Made by a program: the position numbers and the translations under genes. The notes beneath the pieces are model-generated. The model saw only the letters and a list, made by a program, of their open reading frames with translations, ran no database searches and was not told the DNA's origin. From Myxococcota bacterium (GTDB taxonomy: Bacteria; Myxococcota; Kuafuiibacteriia; Kuafuiibacteriales; Kuafuiibacteriaceae): 34,939 nucleotides of DNA. This document shows positions 8,062-15,801 of this stretch, piece after piece. Location: assembly GCA_028289325.1 (NCBI GenBank), contig JANQQN010000441.1, positions 1-34,939 of the forward strand, given 5' to 3'. Every line of letters begins with the position of its first letter. Position 1 is the stretch's first letter.

Positions 8062-9096
8062 TCAGAATCCGAAGTCGAAGCTCCGCAGGATCGACAGCAT
8101 CATCAGGGCGCCGATGACCAGCCCCACCACCACCGACAGCGGTCGCATGATCGACGCCTCCCGGGCGGCCGAAGCCCCGGTAAAGCGGGGATCCACTCGC
8201 CGGGACCGACGCACGCCGGGAGCCCGCGGCTCGTAGGCGAGCTCCAGTCCGGATGACACCACCGCATCGAGGCCGGGCGCCGACGGCCCCGCGCTGGCCA
8301 GCGCAGGACGGCCGAGCACGACCTTGAGCGATGAATCGTCGGTCCACGCCGCCGGCGCGCGGGCAGGCGGTGCGGCCATCCCGGTCTGCACGGCCCGCGA
8401 AACCGCCCGATCGATGGCCACCGCCTGACCGTCGACCATCTCCGTTCCGCGCTCGCGAGGCCCGAGCGGCACCACCGGGGTCCGCGGCCCGATCAGGACC
8501 GCCGCCCCCGGCTGTTCAATGCTCGCTGGTCCGTCGGTCAAGGTTGCAGGGGCCGAGGTTTTGCTCGGCGTGAGGGCGTCGACCTCATCGATGACCTGAT
8601 CGATCAGGCGATCGACGGTCATCTTCGGGGACGCGAAGGCCGCAGGATCCAAAGGCGCCGACGCCGGTGATCGCAGCTTCGCCGGCGGTGGTGTCGCGGT
8701 CAGCGAGACGACGGCCAAGCCCGCTTGTTCGTCGTGGCCGCCGACCGCGGCCGCGATCTCGTCGGTGGGCGCCGGCGTCGGGGGCGGTAGCGGCGGTGGC
8801 TTGGTACGGCCGGCCCCGAACCGCCTCGGGATCGGCGAATGGGCTACCATAGGCCGCCTCAAGGCCATTTCCGCCTCGGACAGCGCCATCGGCGCGAACT
8901 CCGGCAAGGTGGGGGGCGTGTTTTGATGATGCCGAAGGGTCGTGCGTCCGCCGGCCCCGCGCTGCAAGCCCACCGCGAACTCGGTGTGCGGCTGGTCGGT
9001 CGCCGTGTCCGCGTGGTCGGTGCCGTGCGGGTCGAGGCCGGCGTCCAGAATGGGCGCATCGGGCCTGGGCGTTCTCCGCTGGTTAGCCCCGCTCAT
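8062..9096 (-). CDS. Proline-rich protein with C-terminal membrane anchor
   Basis: This is a 344-residue low-complexity protein rich in Pro and Ala with no globular family I recognise. The only clear structure is a hydrophobic segment at the extreme C-terminus (PLSVVVGLVIGALMMLSIL, about residues 317-336) followed by five to six residues, which gives a tail-anchored topology with the rest facing the cytoplasm. Codon usage matches its neighbours and no better frame exists on either strand, which supports a real gene. The start is uncertain because the N-terminal 80 residues are disordered; the ATG at 9096 is the longest option. Similar disordered, tail-anchored proteins occur next to signalling genes in myxobacteria, but no function can be assigned. 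Confidence 0.6.
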   Translation of the reverse strand: MSGANQRRTPRPDAPILDAGLDPHGTDHADTATDQPHTEFAVGLQRGAGGRTTLRHHQNTPPTLPEFAPMALSEAEMALRRPMVAHSPIPRRFGAGRTKPPPLPPPTPAPTDEIAAAVGGHDEQAGLAVVSLTATPPPAKLRSPASAPLDPAAFASPKMTVDRLIDQVIDEVDALTPSKTSAPATLTDGPASIEQPGAAVLIGPRTPVVPLGPRERGTEMVDGQAVAIDRAVSRAVQTGMAAPPARAPAAWTDDSSLKVVLGRPALASAGPSAPGLDAVVSSGLELAYEPRAPGVRRSRRVDPRFTGASAAREASIMRPLSVVVGLVIGALMMLSILRSFDFGF

Positions 9097-9211
9097 TGGC
9101 CGGCGACGCTACTAGAAAAACCAGACCCAGGCTACGCTTCTACTCGAGCCGGCTGGTCGGCCGACTCAGCGATACGTCTCATCACGAGGCCCAGTATCTA
9201 TTTGGTCGGTC

Positions 9212-10195
9212 CTACTTGATAGGGCGGAGCTGAGTCCGAATAGGAATCTGCTGCAAATCGCTGCTGCCAGGGGCGGGCATAAACGGGTCGTCCTCCGCCA
9301 CCTTTTCTTGCTCCCACTCCGTGAGCCGGGCCTGGCGCCTGGCGTTCGACGGGTGCGTGATCCCGGCCGTCGGAATCTTGGCCAGGAACCTCTTGTACTC
9401 GGCCGGATCGTAGCCGGCGTTGAGCATCAGCTCCGCCGCGCGCGTGTCCGCGTCGTACTCATCGGAGGCCGCAAAGCCCTGGGTGGTGATGCTGTCGACC
9501 AAGCCGTTCACCAGCTCCCCGAGCAGGTCGGCGTTCGCGATGTCATCGAGGTCGATGAATCCCACCGGGCTGTCGAGCGCACCTTCGAAGCCCAGCGCAG
9601 AGGCCGCTTCTTTCGCGCCCACTTCCGCGGCGAGGGCGGTCTGGCACTGGTTGGCTTTGATCGCCGAGTACAGCTCCAGCGCGTGGCGTTGGGTCACGTG
9701 TACGATCTCATGGGCCAAAACGCCGGCCAGCTGGGCCTCGTTGTCGACCTGCTCGAGAAGTCCTCGGGTCACGAACACGTAGCCGCCGGGGGTGGAGTAG
9801 GCGTTGAACGCGTCGCTATCCAAGACCCCGAACGTCCACTCCAAGGTGGGCCGGTCCGACTGGCTGCCGAGATTACGGCCCACGATGTTGATGTAGCGGT
9901 GGAGGCGGTTTTTGACATCTTTGCGGTCCGACGAGATCATCAGGCCGCCGTTGTTGCCAACGATGTTCACCGCGATGGCGCCCCCGATCGCGTTCTCCTC
10001 GTCGATGGCCACCATCATGTCCCGCAGCTTCTCGCACTCCATCGAGCGCCCGACCTTGTCGTTGACGTCTTCCGCCACCTCCGCCACGTCGGACACCTTG
10101 CTCGACAGGTCACCGCCGCGGGTCAGCTTGTCGACCGAGGAGCACGCGAGAAGGCTCCCCGCCGCGATCATCACCATGGTCGTTGCACGCTTCAT
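9212..10195 (-). CDS. M48-family metallopeptidase lipoprotein
   Basis: The protein has 327 residues. It begins with a lipoprotein signal (MKRATTMVMIAAGSLLACSS; lipobox LLAC), so it should be anchored in the envelope. The zinc site is HEIVH at about residue 163, with the downstream Glu in SDEYDADTRAAELM (about 243-248) followed by AGYDP, both typical of M48B proteases. The upstream NAYSTPGGYVFVTRGLL block is also diagnostic. In E. coli the relatives BepA and LoiP take part in outer-membrane quality control, and a similar role is inferred. The SNARR-type motif near the end (THPSNARR) matches the conserved HP....R segment. The ATG overlaps the stop of the upstream SH3-like gene as ATGA, so it is the third cistron of the cyclase operon. 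Confidence 0.92.
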   Translation of the reverse strand: MKRATTMVMIAAGSLLACSSVDKLTRGGDLSSKVSDVAEVAEDVNDKVGRSMECEKLRDMMVAIDEENAIGGAIAVNIVGNNGGLMISSDRKDVKNRLHRYINIVGRNLGSQSDRPTLEWTFGVLDSDAFNAYSTPGGYVFVTRGLLEQVDNEAQLAGVLAHEIVHVTQRHALELYSAIKANQCQTALAAEVGAKEAASALGFEGALDSPVGFIDLDDIANADLLGELVNGLVDSITTQGFAASDEYDADTRAAELMLNAGYDPAEYKRFLAKIPTAGITHPSNARRQARLTEWEQEKVAEDDPFMPAPGSSDLQQIPIRTQLRPIK

Positions 10196-10704
10196 TGCTC
10201 GGCCCCCACGTTCGGCGCCAGCTTCTTCTGCGCCACGTAACGCGCGATCCGCTTGGTGGTGACCCGCTTTGCGAGCTGCTCGAGCTGCTCGATCTGGGCG
10301 ACCGCGGACGCGAGGTTGTTCTTCTCGCCGTACGTCTTGGCGCCGGCCCCCAGGGCCTTCGTCGCCGCGCCGGAGCTCGCGAAGGCCATCGCGTCGACCT
10401 GCTGACCGCTCTTGGTCATCTCCATGCTCGGCCGCTTGGTGGTGAGGGTGGTGCGGTAAACGATGCCGTTTTTGCCCGCGAAGGCGACCTTGTGCCATCG
10501 CTTCTGACGCCTCACCGAGCCCCCCCAGGTGACCTCCTGACCGGGCTGCAGGACATCCACCACGCTGGACGTCGCTTTGGGCTCCTTGAGCACCTTCGTG
10601 TTCTTTGCCTTGATGTACAGCTTGTCTCCGACCTTGGCCGCATCGGCGGGCGCAGACGCTAGCCAAAGGACGGCGGACGCCGCCACGACAACGACTCGCT
10701 TCAT
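10192..10704 (-). CDS. Exported SH3-like domain protein
   Basis: The protein has 170 residues with a Sec signal peptide (MKRVVVVAASAVLWLASAPADA, cleavage after ADA). Residues about 25-90 look like a bacterial SH3 domain (V..V.R..P...S.VV..L..G..V, then W.KV...GK.G.VYR), a fold that commonly binds peptidoglycan or peptides in the envelope. The remaining 80 residues form an Ala/Lys-rich helical region with a leucine heptad around LEQLEQL. It is the middle gene of a three-gene operon and overlaps both neighbours by four bases (ATGA on each side), which implies a fixed stoichiometry with the cyclase and the M48 lipoprotein. It may present the protease or sense envelope state. That role is inferred from context. 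Confidence 0.8.
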   Translation of the reverse strand: MKRVVVVAASAVLWLASAPADAAKVGDKLYIKAKNTKVLKEPKATSSVVDVLQPGQEVTWGGSVRRQKRWHKVAFAGKNGIVYRTTLTTKRPSMEMTKSGQQVDAMAFASSGAATKALGAGAKTYGEKNNLASAVAQIEQLEQLAKRVTTKRIARYVAQKKLAPNVGAEQ

Positions 10705-13010
10705 TTCTTCATCCCTTCGAGCTCATACAGCGGCAGACTGGGCTCTCCCGGAACCACTTCCAGCTGAGCTACCTCCCGCGTGTTGATGTGGTCGTGGGCA
10801 TGCTGCAACGTATCAGGGCCCACGAGTATCCGAGTCTTGAGCCTCTCGTTGGCTCGCATGATCGCCTGTGCTTTCAGCATCGGGCCGCCCAGTACCGTGT
10901 ACTCGGGCACCTGCTCGCTGCCGAAGTTGCCGACGAAGGTCCGCACCGTGCTGATGCCGGTGCGGGTATGAAACCGGGGGCGCTCCTCGGCGCTGACGCC
11001 GAGGTCGATCTCATCGGCCGCATCCCGGATCATGATCGCGGTCCGGGCCGCCCTGAGCGCGTGATCCGGCTGGTCCAACGGCGCGCCAAACACGCATTCC
11101 ACGGTGTCGCCGACGTACTTCACGACATGCCCGCCGTTCTCCAAGACGATATCGGTGACCGTGGTCAGGTAGTTGCGCAGGAGCCGGGCGAGCTTCTCCG
11201 GGCTGGCCTCGAACCGCGCCGCCAGCGAGGAGAAATCATTGATGTCCGTCAGCAGCACGGACACCTCCCGGACCTCGCCGTCGAGCTTGGGAACCGACTT
11301 CCGCTCGACCATCTCTTGCAGCAGCTCGTCTTTGATCCGCCCCGCGAAGACCTCCTTGAGCCGCTCGCGCTCCTGGGAGGCAAACCAGTGGTTGTAGATC
11401 GCGGCCACCGTCCCGCAGAACGCCGCCGCGTAGGACGGCATGGCGGAGAGGATGTGAAGCTCGTCGTGGACCAGGAACCAGCCGGTCACCACGAAGAAGC
11501 CGTAGAACAGCAGCAGCGGGTATGCGACCTCCAGCAGAACGTTCTGGAAGATGAGCACGAGGGCGACCGAAAACACCGCGATGGCAAAGGTGACGAGAAC
11601 CGACGCCCAAAACGGCGCCTCGACGATGTACCTTCCGTCGAGCAGGTTTTGGATCTCCGCCGCTTGCTTGACCACGCCGGGGGTCTGGGCCTCGAACGGC
11701 GTGGACTTGACGTCGGCCGTGCCGAGCGCGAAGCCGGCGATGACCACCACCTTGTCCTTGAACAGGCCGGCCTCGAGCTTGGTGTCCGCCGCCGCGGGGT
11801 CACCTTTTTCGGTCGCCTGTTGAACCGCCAGCCAGTCATCCAAAACGTGAATGAGGCTGATGGCACGAAAGCGCTCCTGCAGCGCACCGCCATAGTCGAT
11901 CTCCACGTCGCCGGTCGGATTGATCGGGATCTTGCGGTCGCCAATGGTCAGCTCGCCGGGGGCGATCTTCACGTTCTTCGCGCCCCACAGGTCCGCGACG
12001 ACGGCGACGCTCAGGGTGACGTAGGTGTTGATGCCGTCCTGATAGGCAAAGCGGGTCCGCCGCATCTTGCCGTCGTCGTCCTCCTCGGTCACCACGAGGC
12101 CAAAGCCGGACATGGGCTCGACGATCTGGGGGATCGGCGGGATCGGATACCGCATGCGCCCCGCCTCGTCGGCGAGACTCGGGATCTCGATCTCTCCTTC
12201 GACCTCGACCGGGAACGCGAGGGCGCGGGCGACGGCCTCGCCGTTCGCGGCCGGACTGGCGCCGGGTTTCGTCGGCGAGGCGTCATCGAAGGTCTCCCCG
12301 CCGTCCTCGAACGTCTCCTCGCCGTCGTCGAAGGTCTCCTCGCCGTCCTCGGACGTCTCTTCGTCCTCGAAGGTTTCTTCGCTGTCCTCGAACGTCTCTT
12401 CGCTGTCCTCGAACGTCTCTTCGCCGCCGTCGGCTTCGGCGGGCGCGGGGGCGTCGGTCGCCGAAGCGGATTTCGACCCGACCTTCGCGGTGGGCAGCCG
12501 ATTCTCCGGGTGCTCGACCTTGGCCGGCGCTTTCGTGGAGGCCGACTGAGAAACATTGAACCCCAGGAACACCGGGGTATCGATGCTGGCGATGGTCTCT
12601 CCGATCGCGATGTCGCCGGAGGGATCCGTGTTGGCCTCGTCCATCACCGCGTCGAAGACGATCGCTTTGGCCCCCTCCCGATCCAGGTGCTCGAAGATCC
12701 GGGCCCAGACGTTTCGAGAGTAGGGATAGCTGCCAAAGTTGCGGGCATAGCCCTCGTTATCCGCGATCGCCTGCAGCGTAAGGTCGTCGATGGCCACGAT
12801 CACGATGTCGTCGGACGGTTGGGGATCCTCGGACCACTCGGTCAATGTCGTGACCCCGTCGTCGTACGCGCCCCGCTCGGCGGCCTGGAGATCGAGCAGA
12901 TCAAACTGCGCGCACAACACTGCGGCGACCGTGGCGAAGATCGAGGTTCCCCACAGGACTCCAGCGTTCCGGGCGAGGCGAAGCCACCACACTCGCAGGA
13001 CGTGCCGCAT
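10701..13010 (-). CDS. CHASE2-domain class III adenylate/guanylate cyclase, possibly degenerate
   Basis: The protein has 769 residues from the ATG at 13010; the frame is open to 13178, but this start places the first membrane helix (about 14-36) normally. A periplasmic CHASE2 sensor (about 40-450) contains IVIVAIDD, SYPYSR and A.A..FD motifs. It is interrupted at about 193-243 by an acidic repeat. Three membrane helices (about 463-540) lead to the class III cyclase domain (about 580-745). Metal-binding Asp residues are present (LTDINDFSS and VKYVGDTVECVFGAP), and the substrate Lys is kept. The segment that normally reads VIGDTVN.AARL is instead VLGGPMLKAQAIM, so the transition-state Asn and Arg appear missing. 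Activity may be reduced or absent. It is the first gene of an operon with the SH3-like protein and M48 protease. Confidence 0.9.
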   Translation of the reverse strand: MRHVLRVWWLRLARNAGVLWGTSIFATVAAVLCAQFDLLDLQAAERGAYDDGVTTLTEWSEDPQPSDDIVIVAIDDLTLQAIADNEGYARNFGSYPYSRNVWARIFEHLDREGAKAIVFDAVMDEANTDPSGDIAIGETIASIDTPVFLGFNVSQSASTKAPAKVEHPENRLPTAKVGSKSASATDAPAPAEADGGEETFEDSEETFEDSEETFEDEETSEDGEETFDDGEETFEDGGETFDDASPTKPGASPAANGEAVARALAFPVEVEGEIEIPSLADEAGRMRYPIPPIPQIVEPMSGFGLVVTEEDDDGKMRRTRFAYQDGINTYVTLSVAVVADLWGAKNVKIAPGELTIGDRKIPINPTGDVEIDYGGALQERFRAISLIHVLDDWLAVQQATEKGDPAAADTKLEAGLFKDKVVVIAGFALGTADVKSTPFEAQTPGVVKQAAEIQNLLDGRYIVEAPFWASVLVTFAIAVFSVALVLIFQNVLLEVAYPLLLFYGFFVVTGWFLVHDELHILSAMPSYAAAFCGTVAAIYNHWFASQERERLKEVFAGRIKDELLQEMVERKSVPKLDGEVREVSVLLTDINDFSSLAARFEASPEKLARLLRNYLTTVTDIVLENGGHVVKYVGDTVECVFGAPLDQPDHALRAARTAIMIRDAADEIDLGVSAEERPRFHTRTGISTVRTFVGNFGSEQVPEYTVLGGPMLKAQAIMRANERLKTRILVGPDTLQHAHDHINTREVAQLEVVPGEPSLPLYELEGMKK
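12282..12430 (-). repeat. In-frame acidic minisatellite in the CHASE2 domain
   Basis: Seven imperfect copies of a mostly 21-base unit encode EETFEDS/G-type heptapeptides. The two copies nearest 12400 are nearly identical, suggesting recent slippage. One copy is short, encoding EETSED. The repeat stays in frame and inserts a flexible acidic stretch into the sensor domain. Confidence 0.85.
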
Positions 13011-13862
13011 TTTCGCGGGTGTCCTTAACACGCTCCCGCCCCGACCAAAACGCTGCGTCGAAAACCCCGATATTGCACTCAGCCCGGCCTCGGCCTGCGG
13101 CCGATGGGTCCTTACATCTCGCTGATGTCGGCGTTTAACGCAGAACAGCGATAAATCCCCCGGCCTGTCGCGGACCATCGGCCACGGCTTCCGTCACCCG
13201 GACGGTGGACCAACGAAGAAACGGGAACAAAACGGCGGTCGGTGGAGTACGGCCCGTCACAGCAGAGACATCGACTCGATATATATCGGACGTGATTGCC
13301 GACAAGTGGACTTGCGATCGTCACTTTCCGGCGTTTGTTTTCGCCCGCTTTGGGTCTCGCTCGGCCGACCAAGTCGGCCTACGAACCGTCGCATCTGAAC
13401 CGCATTGGGACGTCGGTTCGAGCGGCGAAGGAGTGCTTGACACCGTCGGTGTGGTGCTTCTAACTGCCTACATCACTGGGGCGGTCGATAACATAATGCG
13501 TGCCCTCGGCTACGCCATCGAACGGGATCTTCTCCGTTTTGGCGTGGAGGTCGCTGCTTGATCTGGCTCGCATTCGCGAGGCAGAGCCCGTTGGGTGAGA
13601 TCCGTCCACCCATTCCGGACGGTCCCCCATCCCATCAGACGAACTCGTTGGTCCCGGGTCACGCTGTCACCAGCATGGCCAGCGGGGTCACTCTTTACAT
13701 TAAAAGCCCTCGGGAGCGGTGGTCCTCGGTGACCATCGGGCACGACGCGCGCGGCCTCGGCTAGCGCGCGCGACGGCTTCCGGCTTTCAAACCAGCGCCC
13801 GCTGTCCTGACAAACAGGGCGGGCTCGAGCAGCGCCAATCAGGCGCGAACAGGAGAGTGTGC
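13011..13862. other. Gene-poor stretch of about 850 bases
   Basis: I find no convincing gene here. A frame at 13205-13561 (+) could encode 118 residues but has no ribosome-binding site, no motif and irregular codon use. Base composition is slightly less GC-rich than elsewhere. A 12-base perfect palindrome (CGATATATATCG) lies at 13277-13288. The left part should contain the promoter of the cyclase operon; the right part should contain that of the zinc-ribbon gene. No tRNA fold or rRNA was recognised. Confidence 0.5.
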
Positions 13863-14045
13863 ATGGCTCGTAAACGAAGTGGTGGTCGCGGTCGTCGCGC
13901 CAAAGCGTATCGCACCCCAGCCTTTCGAGTGACCTGTAAAGGCTGTGGGAAAGTTCAAACCATTCCTGTTCGTCCGGAACCCGGCATCGACCTGTATTGC
14001 GTCGACTGCAATGCGGCCGGTGCCGAAAAGAGCGCCACTCGCTAA
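13863..14045 (+). CDS. CxxC-x17-CxxC zinc-ribbon protein
   Basis: This is a 60-residue basic protein. It begins MARKRSGGRGRR and then has a single zinc ribbon: CKGC at about residues 25-28, exactly 17 residues, then CVDC at about 46-49. This spacing is the hallmark of the small CxxC-x17-CxxC domain proteins of uncertain function common in Deltaproteobacteria and other environmental phyla. The arginine-rich N-terminus suggests nucleic-acid binding. The start is fixed by a good AGGAG site about seven bases upstream of the ATG. It faces the retron reverse transcriptase tail to tail, 21 bases from its stop codon. Whether it has anything to do with the retron is unknown. Confidence 0.8.
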   Translation: MARKRSGGRGRRAKAYRTPAFRVTCKGCGKVQTIPVRPEPGIDLYCVDCNAAGAEKSATR

Positions 14046-14066
14046 CGCGACCGCGCTCACGGGGGA

Positions 14067-15431
14067 TCATTCGGGCTCGGGGCCCCCGTCTTCGGATCGA
14101 CGAAGCTCAGCGATCCGCTCCAAAAACCCCCGCCCTTTCGATGGGTCTGTCATGTAGATGTGGGCCGCTAGACCTTGGAGCTCGTCCAGGGTCTCCGGCC
14201 CTCGGCGACCCAGCTCCCGATTCTTGATGGCCGCCCGAAGCTGGCGGATGGTTCGACGGGGCACCCGGGCTACGGGGACCCCGTCGGCCGCGCCGTTCAC
14301 GATCAGGCCCGTGACCTTCTGCTGGCGCCCCGAGCGCAGCACCCGGGTCTTCTGCCGATGAACGGTGAACCCCTCCTCCGCGATCACCCGCCCCACCGCA
14401 CCGAACAACCGGCCCACCGGCGCGCGCGCCGGCTGATGCCAGGAAAAAGTGAGGTCATCGGCGTAGCGGGTGTAGCGAAACCCGAGACTTCGAGCGATCA
14501 GCTGCAGGCGCAAATCGAGCCGCAGGCAAACTGCGTTCGTGATCGAGGGGCTCGTCGGCGCGCCCTGGGGAAGCGAGCGCGGGCCGGCGGCGACGAAGTA
14601 GGACGTCTCCCGGACCTCGACCTTCTCCCGCGGCGAATCCGTGACCAGCAAGGCGAGCAGGGTCGCCACCTGTTCGCCGTACCCGGCCTTGCGGAACAGG
14701 CCCCGGACCCGCCGCCAGGTCACCGTCGGATAGAACGCCTCTAGGTCGAGCTTGGCCACGACCTGGGCATTGGCGTGGGCAGCAGCGTTGGTCTTGATGC
14801 TCCGCCCCGGCACGAATCCGTGCGCAGCGTTGTGAACGGGCAGGTGTTCAGTGATGTGGTGGGCGATCCAGCGCTGAGCACGCTTGAGGCGCGGCTTCGG
14901 CGCGCTGATCAAGCGCGAACTTCCGTCACGCTTGGGGATCGTCCAACGAATGTAGTGCGTCCCCGCATCGACATCTCGGTCGTAGGCGAGCCACCTCAGC
15001 TGCGGGACGGACAGCCCCAATGCCGCGGCCAGCGCAGGGGCATCCTCGAGGTCAGGCAGGTCGTTCTCCCGTCGCCGGGCGACGGGGTCGTCGATATCGA
15101 ATCGATCGATGTCCGCGGTGTCGTGATAGAAAACACCCACGCCGACGTGGACGATATGGGCCTGTCGATAGGCCGCCCACGCCGCGCGCAGGAGCGCCTT
15201 TTTGACCCGGCGCTCCTCTTCCCGGCGGATCTTGAAGCGTTTCTTCTCAGCGGCGGACAGCTGGGTCGTGTCTACATCTTCGTCCAGCAGGTTGCGACGG
15301 GCGAGCTCCGCCCTCGCCCACTCATGAGGGCCGCCTTTGGCCGCCACATCCGCCCACTCAGGCAGAGCTTCGGCGGCCAACGCCGGTTCGAGGGAAGGCT
15401 TAGCTTCGCGGGGAGCGGCGGGTTCGGTCAT
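14067..15431 (-). CDS. ret: Retron reverse transcriptase (Mx162-like)
   Basis: The protein has 454 residues from the ATG at 15431. An ATG at 15491 is also in frame, but it would make the coding region overlap the predicted a2 segment. After an approximately 145-residue N-terminal extension, the reverse transcriptase motifs appear in order: WTIPKRDGSSRLI; the retron-specific NAAHGF (about 201); LDLEAFYPTV with the first catalytic Asp (about 230); QGAPTSPSITN; the YADD box in RYTRYADDLTFSW (about 323); and the retron VTG motif (about 372). These NAxxH and VTG motifs distinguish retrons from group II intron enzymes. The enzyme primes from a 2'-OH of a guanosine in the msr RNA and makes branched msDNA. 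The long N-terminal extension and motif wording match, from memory, the Mx162 group of myxobacteria. All catalytic residues are intact. The ncRNA lies directly upstream. Confidence 0.95.
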   Translation of the reverse strand: MTEPAAPREAKPSLEPALAAEALPEWADVAAKGGPHEWARAELARRNLLDEDVDTTQLSAAEKKRFKIRREEERRVKKALLRAAWAAYRQAHIVHVGVGVFYHDTADIDRFDIDDPVARRRENDLPDLEDAPALAAALGLSVPQLRWLAYDRDVDAGTHYIRWTIPKRDGSSRLISAPKPRLKRAQRWIAHHITEHLPVHNAAHGFVPGRSIKTNAAAHANAQVVAKLDLEAFYPTVTWRRVRGLFRKAGYGEQVATLLALLVTDSPREKVEVRETSYFVAAGPRSLPQGAPTSPSITNAVCLRLDLRLQLIARSLGFRYTRYADDLTFSWHQPARAPVGRLFGAVGRVIAEEGFTVHRQKTRVLRSGRQQKVTGLIVNGAADGVPVARVPRRTIRQLRAAIKNRELGRRGPETLDELQGLAAHIYMTDPSKGRGFLERIAELRRSEDGGPEPE

Positions 15432-15464
15432 AGCGTTCGTACGAACCGCGACCAGCAGGGCGTT

Positions 15465-15721
15465 GAGGAGGAAGAGAGCCGGGGGCGCCACTTCCTAACA
15501 TGGGACACGGTAGGCTCACCGGTTTGGGACCAGAATTGGCCCCGGTCGGTGGACCTTAAACGTCGGTTGCGGGGTTGGTCCAGCTAAGGTCCTCGACCGG
15601 GGCCAATTCTGGTACCCAAACCACGCATAGCCTACCTTGTGGAGAATCGTGAGTTGGATTGCGAAGACGGCGCGTCGCCGCCCGATACGCTAACGCTCTC
15701 GACTCTCTCCTCCTCGTCTCT
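15465..15721 (-). ncRNA. Retron msr-msd RNA
   Basis: All expected parts of a retron primary transcript are present upstream of the reverse transcriptase. The predicted start is near 15721. Segment a1 (15715-15701) pairs over 15 bp, with one G-U and one bulge, with a2 (15480-15465). A UAGC at 15692-15689 follows a1 by nine bases; its G at 15690 is the candidate branch guanosine. A GC-rich msr stem-loop lies at about 15683-15667. The msd hairpin follows at 15640-15505. The expected msDNA is roughly 140-160 nucleotides, comparable to Mx162. Boundaries are estimates by eye; the reverse transcriptase ATG lies about 70 bases after the msd. Confidence 0.8.
15505..15640. repeat. Long inverted repeat: msd stem of the retron
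   Basis: Arms 15505-15558 and 15585-15640 pair with few interruptions. The core of 20 bp (15529-15548 with 15594-15613) is perfect, the inner 8 bp (15551-15558 with 15585-15592) are perfect, and the outer TAGGCT/AGCCTA and adjoining bases also pair. The loop is 26 bases. The long DNA hairpin is the usual form of msDNA. Confidence 0.93.
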
Positions 15722-15726
15722 GCCTT

Positions 15727-15755
15727 CAGCTAAGTTCGATCCTTCCTCCTGTCAA
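15727..15755 (-). promoter_or_regulatory. Promoter of the retron transcript
   Basis: A perfect consensus -35 TTGACA (15755-15750), a 17-base spacer and TAGCTG (15732-15727) lie just upstream of a1. The predicted transcription start, about 15721-15719, places a1 at the 5' end of the RNA, as retron architecture requires. Confidence 0.7.
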
Positions 15756-15765
15756 CGTTGGGGAT

Positions 15766-15787
15766 CGACGCCGCCCAACGGCGGTCG
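15766..15787 (-). terminator. Hairpin after the SWIM/WGR gene
   Basis: The sequence CGAC-CGCC, a GTTG loop, and GGCG-GC-GTCG form an 8-bp stem with a two-base bulge. It lies between the stop of the 605-residue gene (15802) and the retron -35 box. There is no U tract, so termination strength is uncertain, but it suggests that the retron is a separate transcription unit. Confidence 0.4.
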
Positions 15788-15801
15788 ACCTTGGACCGTA
15801 G

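Noticed and set aside
10788..13028. Open frame of about 746 codons on the + strand opposite the CHASE2 cyclase
   Set aside because: The opposite strand has clear cyclase motifs; the + frame translates to Arg/Gly/Val-rich sequence without features.
13405..13425. A GGTTCGAGC string resembling a tRNA T-loop
   Set aside because: No matching acceptor stem, anticodon arm or D-arm could be found around it.
13205..13561. Possible 118-residue protein on the + strand
   Set aside because: No ribosome-binding site, motif or codon bias like its neighbours, and no coupling to another gene.
13510..14070. Minus-strand frame of 186 codons
   Set aside because: It overlaps the well-supported CxxC-x17-CxxC gene antisense and encodes Arg/Cys/His-rich low-quality sequence.
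15505..15640. Inverted repeat considered as insertion-sequence ends or an intrinsic terminator
   Set aside because: The loop is only 26 bases with no transposase, there is no T tract, and its place just upstream of a retron reverse transcriptase explains it as msd.
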